This document shows, in pieces, positions 43,601 through 52,032 of a stretch of DNA of 64,000 nt (within the stretch, counting starts at the first letter, position 1; every line of letters starts with the position of its first letter). The position numbers were made by a program, and so were the translations under genes. The notes under the pieces are model-generated. The model was given only the letters and a program-made list of their open reading frames with translations, was not told the DNA's origin and did no database searches. Source of the stretch: Liolophura sinensis (Eukaryota > Mollusca > Polyplacophora > Chitonida > Chitonidae); NCBI RefSeq assembly GCF_032854445.1, contig NC_088301.1, positions 8,736,281 to 8,800,280 on the forward strand, in the 5' to 3' direction.

Positions 43601-46600
43601 AGTAGAGGATATTAGTCACAATTTTTATCACATGTCTTAAATAAAATCACAATGCAATTGAAATTTTATTTTCGTTTGCTTTTTTCGTTCTTTTTTATGT
43701 CGCCTAAAAGATTCTTCTGAATGAATATGAGATATTATCTCAAAGTGATATTAGATGTTAACAATTAGCAAATCATTAATTATGTCATTAAGTTCAAATC
43801 TGACATTTGATCAAATTATTTCTTCTTCCATTCTTTCAGGGTTACAACAAACCTCGAGCTTACATAGCAGCACAAGGTAAGTAGAGCTTTATACACAGCT
43901 TTGTACTAAAGTTTTCAGCTCTGACCCGTTTCCTCCCACCATAATGCTGGCCGCCGTCCTGAAAACACCAATCAAACAAATAAATAGTTAAATCTTAGAA
44001 GTTCTGAAATATCTCAACTATGAAAATGATGACATAGAAAAAGTTAATATGAATATTAAAAATATGTAGGACCATATTTGGGTACGTGGTGAACCTTGTA
44101 CTTGGGCAAAGAAAAATTGAATAATTGGGGAAACAAATGGCATTTTGAAAAACTGTGCTCATGTTTAAGATTTTCCTTTTATTTTGACAAATACAAAAAG
44201 GTTCCCACCAGACTCTGTCCTTTTTCCACCCACCACAATGTTGACCTTCGTCGCATCAGTGCAAATATTCATAAGTACGGTGTAAAACACCAAATAAATA
44301 TATAAATAAATATTTTCATAACTTAAGATATATTTGCTTATTCAACTTTCACCCATTCTCCCCAAAGCAGACAACATATTTTTGGTAGCTAAATGCTCAC
44401 TAGTGTTAAGATAGAAGGGGTGTCCCACTTGTTAACAGAATAAAGCAATTCCAGCGCAGTGAATTCTTCTTGACTGGAATCAAAACTTGAAACGCGATTT
44501 TATAACTTATTTTAGGACCATACAAATTGAAATATTGACCACATCATGACTTCATCAATGTTATAGTGAGATAAATATGTCACAATCTTCACTAACAAAA
44601 CTTTAACATTGTGATTAGGTTTTAAGTTTGGACTTGAAGGAATGGGCCTCTGGTTAGAAGTAAATATAAAGGAATTCATGTTTACTTTAGCCTGAAAACG
44701 CTCTGATATATCGTGAAGTTTGTAAAAAGAATTTCTATTCAAGTTGTAAGTTTTTGAAGAAAAACTTTTATGTAAGCATAACACTACTAATGCTTGCAAT
44801 GCAGGACCAAATAAAGCCACACTGGGTGACATCTGGCGAATGGTGTGGCAGGAGAATTCAAAGACCATTATAATGCTCACAAACCCTACAGAAACTGGTC
44901 GGGTAAGTTCGTCTGCTTATTACACTGTTACCCGGAGTGTTACATTGTTACTCGGATTATTACACTGTGGCTCGAATTATTACACTGTTACTCAGATTAT
45001 TACACTGTGACTCGAATTATTACACTGTTACCCGGAGTGTTACACTGTTACTCGGATTATTACACTGTGATTCGAATTATTACACTGTTACTCAGGTTAT
45101 TACACTGTGACTCGAATTATTACACTGTTACTCGGCTTATTACACCGTAACTCGAATTATTACACTGTTACTCAGATTATTACACTGTTACTCGAATTAT
45201 TACACTGTTACTCAGATTATTACACTGTTACTCGGATTATTACACTGTGACTCGAATTATTACATTGTTACCCAGATTATTACACTGTTACTCGGATTAT
45301 TACACCATGACTCGAATTATTACACTATTACTCAGATTATTAAACTGTTACTCGGATTATGACACCGTAACTCGAATTATTACACTGTTACTCAGATTAT
45401 TACACTGTTATTCGGATTATGACACCATGACTCGAATTATTAAACTGTTGCTCAGATTATTACACTGTTACACGGATTATTACACAGTTACTCGGATTAT
45501 TACACTGTTACTCAGATTATTAGACTTTGACTCGAATGATTACACTGTTACTCAGATTATTATGCTGTGTATCGATTTATTACACTGCTACTCGGATTAT
45601 TACACAATTACTCGGATTATTACACAATTACTCGGATTATTACACAGTTACTCGGATTATTTCTGGTGTGCAGTGATCGATACCTGCCAACAAAATTATT
45701 CTACACATTCAAGGAAAGTAAACGTAAAAGGCGTGAGCTATGCATGGTTATGATGGTCAAAAAGCACTTATGCTGAGATCTGTATTTGAACAACTAGGTT
45801 ATAATGTGGCATTTATATGTATAAATTTGCGCATTCATTTGATCGTCTCTTTGAACAATCAACAATGCATAGTATTTATCTGTATATATATACTCACGTT
45901 TATATACATTATATATGTTGTCTTCTGATCACCTTTAACGTCTACCCAAATGTAACAGCATTACACAGCATCAGCCTATCAGCATCTGTAATTCCTTTAT
46001 GACATTTATTCAAAAGTAGCCATAATGTATTTAGCTGTATATATCTGTATACTTCTCTGATCGGTTTTGACATGTGCTTAAAATATATCAGAAATTTGTC
46101 AATCTGTAAATTGTATTTGTTTGCTGTTGTAGAGGAAATGTGACCAGTACTGGCCAGATGAGGGGTGTGAACAGTATGGGGACATCACAGTCCAGTTCTC
46201 AGACTGTGACAAACTACCGGATTTCACCATCCGCACATTCCTCCTTACAAGGGTATGATACGTAATCATCCGTTTTAGAGCTAAGGTTGTATTTATTTAA
46301 TTCCTGATATGACGCCCAATGCCGTATTCAAGACTCTTTTCCTTATAAAACACAACGATGTTTATGTATGGCGAGAACCGGCCTTCACCATGTGCCTGAA
46401 AAACTCCATTAGTTAAAGCCGTGTTAGAAGCACAGTGAACTGATACCGTTAAACAATGATAAACAATAACGTTAAACAAACAATGTCGCCTAAATATTAA
46501 AAAAAATAAATGTATAAATACATGTGGTTTTCGTACGCAGGGTGAAGAATCTAAAATAGTAAAACAGTTTCATTACACCACTTGGCCAGACCACGGGGTT

Positions 46601-49600
46601 CCGAAATTTGGAAACTCTCTCATCCTCTTCCGACAAAAACTACGAGCGTACGACCCATTGGAAAGTGGACCACCAATAGTACATTGCAGGTAAGATCATC
46701 TGTTGGGGTTGTAAATACAGATTTACTCCGATTCGCGATATTTATGATAATTTCCAACTGTCATGAAAAATATCATTGGTAAATGTTACTGTTTTGCACT
46801 CTTGGAATAAAGGGAGGGGGGGGGGGGTAGAACACTTAAGTAACCAATAAATGTTTTGATATTTTGATGCTTGATTGTCGTGATTTTCAGCGCCGGAGTT
46901 GGTCGGACGGGCACATACATCGCCATAGACACTCAACTTGAGAAAGCCAAGATTGAGGATGTGGTGGACGTTCATAATTTCGCTCAGCTCATGCGCACTC
47001 AGAGAGTCAACATGGTCCAAACACTGGTGAGAGCTGTACAGAGACTAGGGTCAACCGAACTCCATTCAGACCATTGAAATAAGTAGAAAACTCGGCTGAA
47101 AGAGTAATGATAATGGGTTCTAGATCTCCCCTGGCTGTATGTGTTGATCAGATGATAGTATAAAGCAAGTTTCCTCAAATCAGTTAAAGTATGCTGAAAT
47201 ATTTGTAATGTGTTTTGTGGTAACTTGGTGGTAAGCGAAACTGACAAGCGTACACTGATGTGTTAACTGGTTTCTAACAACTGAAATTTCTATCACTTAT
47301 GTTTACCACTTGTAAAACTATATGTACTTACATTTATGATTTCCAAGTTTTGAAAAATACTTTTATAGTTTCTGTTTAGAAATCACCACCATTGATCGTG
47401 AGAAATACAGAAAATAGTCAAAATAGTTAAAATTTATGGTTTGTACCCGATGAAATTACTGTCATTAATTGTTTTCATTTGTGGAAATTATCAACAATTT
47501 TAGCTTCACTGAGTTGAGATTATCAAGTGGTTTCCAAAGATGAATGTCAGAACACATTGATGTTTCACACCATTAAAGACAACCAATATGCATGGCTTCC
47601 TTCTAATGAAATGACAGATATTGATGTTTTTTACCTTTTAAGACTAATATTTGTGGCTTCCACTCACGGTAATGAGTACCATAGAGAAGTATCAATCTTT
47701 GATGGTTCCCACCGGTGGAAATTACCAAAATTTATCTTTAACAGACTCATTAACCAATTTGCGTTAATGTATGTGTTGTTCAGTGATTGTATCATTTACC
47801 TTGACAGGAACAATACATATTCGTGTATGATGTATTGCTGGAGGCGTTGATTTGTGGGGAGACGACCATACCGCTGGCTCACTTCCACAAAGTTTATGAA
47901 GACTTGTATATAACAGATGCTGTGATAGGCAAGCCGAGAATAGAGGAACAGTTCGAGGTAAGTGGACGTTTTGTTGAGAGTGGATGTTTTGCCGAGAGTG
48001 GGCGTTTTGCGGAGAGTACTCCATTGCAGCGTTGACTTATTTATTTGATCAAGGAAATCTTCCAAGAATAATCTAAGAATAGTTTACCTATATGACGCCG
48101 GTCATGTTTATTTGCGATGGAAACCATTCTCTCAACCTGTTCGAAGCATTTGTCATTCGCCAGGTATTTGTCTCCCACTTGACGTAAAATCCCAAACGCA
48201 CAGACACGATCTGGATTTGAACACGCAATATCATTGACAAAAGCACGTTTTTAGACAGTTGAGGCAGTCAAACCTGTATGTGTAATACTGTTATTGTTAG
48301 TTTCACTGGGCTAAGCTTATTATTTAGATTTGTTATAAAGCGAATTTCACTGGAAAGCTAGTAAACTTGAGACTTGAATGAAAAATATTTGTTACAGAGG
48401 CAGTAGAATTCTTTGAATCGATATTCATTCAGTGTTGTTTTGCTAGTATTTTTTTTCAATGTTCTTCTTTCAGATTTTACGCCTTATTTCGGCAACATTG
48501 GAAAAAGAAGAAAGCACGGTTGCGCTTCAGGAAGAAAACGTTTTCAAGAATCGGTTTAAAAATATCATACCAGGTGAAATTGAAATGACTTTTTCGCAGT
48601 ATATTAAGAAGCAGGTCAAATTGTCTGTCTTTCCTTGTTGTCTTGTATCAAACGTCTTTGTGTGCATCAATTTATTCCAATTTTAAACAAGTTTTAAGAA
48701 GAATTTATTACTTATTTATTGCAGACGTATATGTTGACAAAAAACGTGAATAATTCGAGATAAGCCAGTCTTCATGGAGGGTGTGAAGTGTCATTTCATT
48801 GGCTTACCAATCTTCGTGAAGTGTCACCGCTATGCTGACACGAGGTCTCTATTTATATTTGACACATCCACACTGGTGGATTGTGTATCGAAAAGTGTAC
48901 CACGAGTTCTATTTTAGCAGTTGAAAATATAGTGGAAAATAAGTCATGATTTGGTAAGATTGATACAATTTGTATAAAATAACCATTGTAATTATTTCAG
49001 CCAATCGCTGTAGACCATACCTGACAACCCTAGCAGATGGATGCAACGATTACATCAATGCCGTCTTTGCCAATGTAAGTCCTTGTTCCCAGCTTAAAAT
49101 AATTGTACATTTGTCGCAATCCAGTTACTTTTATGTTAAACTTTTCATGCAGAGGAGTGAAGAACATTAATTTGCGTTGGTTCATTGGCTTCAGGTCTAT
49201 TTTAGGAACCTCAGATCGAGGTTAAAAACCAAATGGATCCGTGCCAAAGTTTTGCATATTTAAGGAATTTAGTGATTTTAAGATTTTCTCATTGGTCGTT
49301 GATTTCCGTCCAATAATTCTAGAAGTATTTTCAGATTTTGATTATATTTATTTTGTGTGTTGGTAAATGTTGTGTAACCACGGATTACTAAAGTATGAAA
49401 TAAAGACGGATCCGTTCATAAATTTCACATATTATCGATTTCCATGATTCTAATTTGTTGTTGATTTCCCATCATTGACTGCGTGAAATATTTCCCACTT
49501 TATTGACTTTTGAGTTCATATTTATTTTGTAGTCCATTTGATAATGTTAAAAAAAACAACATTGTTCCTTTTTTGCATATTTAACCTAAGACATAAATTC

Positions 49601-51997
49601 CTTGACAAATTCTTTCTCTTGTTTTTAAATTTCTTGATGCTGTTGCTCACAGGGTTTCCACAAGAAGGATGCTTTCCTCATTACTCAGATGCCTCTGTCT
49701 AACACCGTGGTGGATTTCTGGCGGCTCATCTATGACATGAACTGCTGCACAATTGTCATGATGAACGAGGCCGATACGCAGGACCCGGTAAGAAGACGCA
49801 TAAAGATAGAATTCATTAATAGATACATGAAACGTTTGTTTTTTATTACTCAATACATAGTGTCTGATGTGGCCTAACATTTAAAACTGCTAAAAAGTTT
49901 ATCAACTTTCTTTCATGGGGCGTGAAAATGGCTTTAGAGTACAGTTTACCTATGCTGTGGTGACGTCAGCGGTCAAAACCACTTCGTTGGAGCAACCGAA
50001 TTGGGGACGCTAAGCTGGTCTCGCTTTCGATGACCTCATTTTCGAATACTCCCGACCACAGACGGAAAATATGTGTAAAATAGAGGGGTTATTAAGATAT
50101 AAAGTATGCCTCGAATTAAAAATTCTTTCCTCATTTTTTTAGCATATCGCTTCATGTTCCTTAAATCCATACTTCTCGTTTTATAGTACCTTTCCTTGTA
50201 TCCTTTAAGCTGAAAAACGAGTACGGTTAGTACACGCATTTGCAGAGCAAGCTTTGCAATTTAAAGTATGCTTTACTCTAAGTAAAGTTTCTGGTGTGAT
50301 AGAATGATTTAAATGTGGGAAACCTACTGAACTGTCTGTATACCTGACAAGGCGTACATCACTTTGACACAGTAGGACGTGATGTTGTGTATGGCTCTAA
50401 GACCCGGGTGTGGAATGCTCGCTTGAAAACAGTATCTTGCTTATTCTATCCAGCCTCAAATATATAGACTGAACGTCAAACTGGGGCCATTTGATGCCAT
50501 CTCCTTTTTACGAGTTTTCCCAACATTCCGTTAAAAATAAAAAAAAAACGCTTCTTCTTTCTAAAGATACAAGTTTCGACATGTCCCGTATTAGCGCGTC
50601 ACTTACTGATGTATTGCAGTTTACACCGTAAGATGTGTATGTCGTTATTTACGACTGTTGTATTGCAATTTACGCCGCAATATGTGCATGTCTCTATTTA
50701 CGACTGCTGTATTGCAGTTTACAGCGTAGGAGGTGTATACCAAACACTAAGAAAGACCCGTTCCATTGCCACCGTTATGTCAAAGCCGAATGCCCTCTTT
50801 GGCTGACTTAGCAGACGCCATGGGAATACACTCCTCATATGTCAGGATTGACACCATTTTAGTGGGGTTTTAAAACACTCCTATGAGATAATGTTCTCTC
50901 AAGCAAACTCCCGACTGCTCCCTGACTCCTTTTTATTGTACACAAAGCTCCAGGTTACTGCGCATTGTCGCCAAAAATGCTATTGTCTAAATTTGTTCTG
51001 TTGTTTGCGATTGCCTTAACCGGATGGAGTGTAGACACAGTGTCGGCCAATTTCCCTATTACAGAGGAAGTTTTTTTGTTCACTTGTATTACCTGCTAGC
51101 TTTACAAATTCTGTACTCGGGTCAAACATACAATTCATTTCCTAGGCAATTGTTCAATGAGGCAAAACATGTACGGCAATTCTAGAATGGGAAAGTAAAT
51201 GTCGGAAATCTTTTTTCCGAATTGTTTCGAAACGTTTTTAAAAGATCCTTTAATTATCGAAATAAATTTTGACTTTTTGTTATTGCAGGAATTTGACACT
51301 ATTAATGTCTACCTATAACCTATGTTACTATAGATCTTGTTCGTCTAGTTACTTTGTTATCACGATATGGCTGGAATACTGTTAACTGTTAACATTGATT
51401 TAAACCTCAATTAATCTTTCACCTTTGTTGTTTTCTCGACGCCTTTTGTACAGAGCTCGGCCATGTATTGGACTCTTGACGCATGTGGTGAGAATTACGG
51501 TCCGTTTATCGTGGAAACAACTGCTGAGATCAAGTCCGACCCTAGTATAACTGTTAGGGACTTTACCATCACCCATACTGGCAATGTGAGTATATATCGT
51601 GACAGACAAGTAACAAAGATAGGGTCTTCCAGCAACTTGCTCATGGTCGTGGGTTTCCCCCAGGCTCTGCCGGATTTCCGCCCACCACAATGCTGGCCGC
51701 CGTCGTATAAGTGAAATATTCTTCACTTCGGCGTAAAACACCATTAAAATACATAAATGAATAACAAAGATCGTTTTATATAAATACAAAAGACATCAGT
51801 ATGGAGAGTAAATCTAAAGCACTGACAACAAATGATCACACCAATAACCGGTAAAATGTGACTTCTCAGCCTGTTTTATTCTGTTCACAACTAACAGACA
51901 AGAGAGTAAGAAGGCAACGCCGAGTAAAGTCATCGATTAAGCATTCAAATTTCGACATTGATATTTTCAGGAATTACAAACAAACAGAACGATATAT

Positions 51998-52032
<35 letters not shown>

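Noticed and set aside
44845-45753. 101-aa and 168-aa frames rich in Tyr, Thr and Leu
   Set aside because: They are translations of the 20-bp minisatellite in intron 22.
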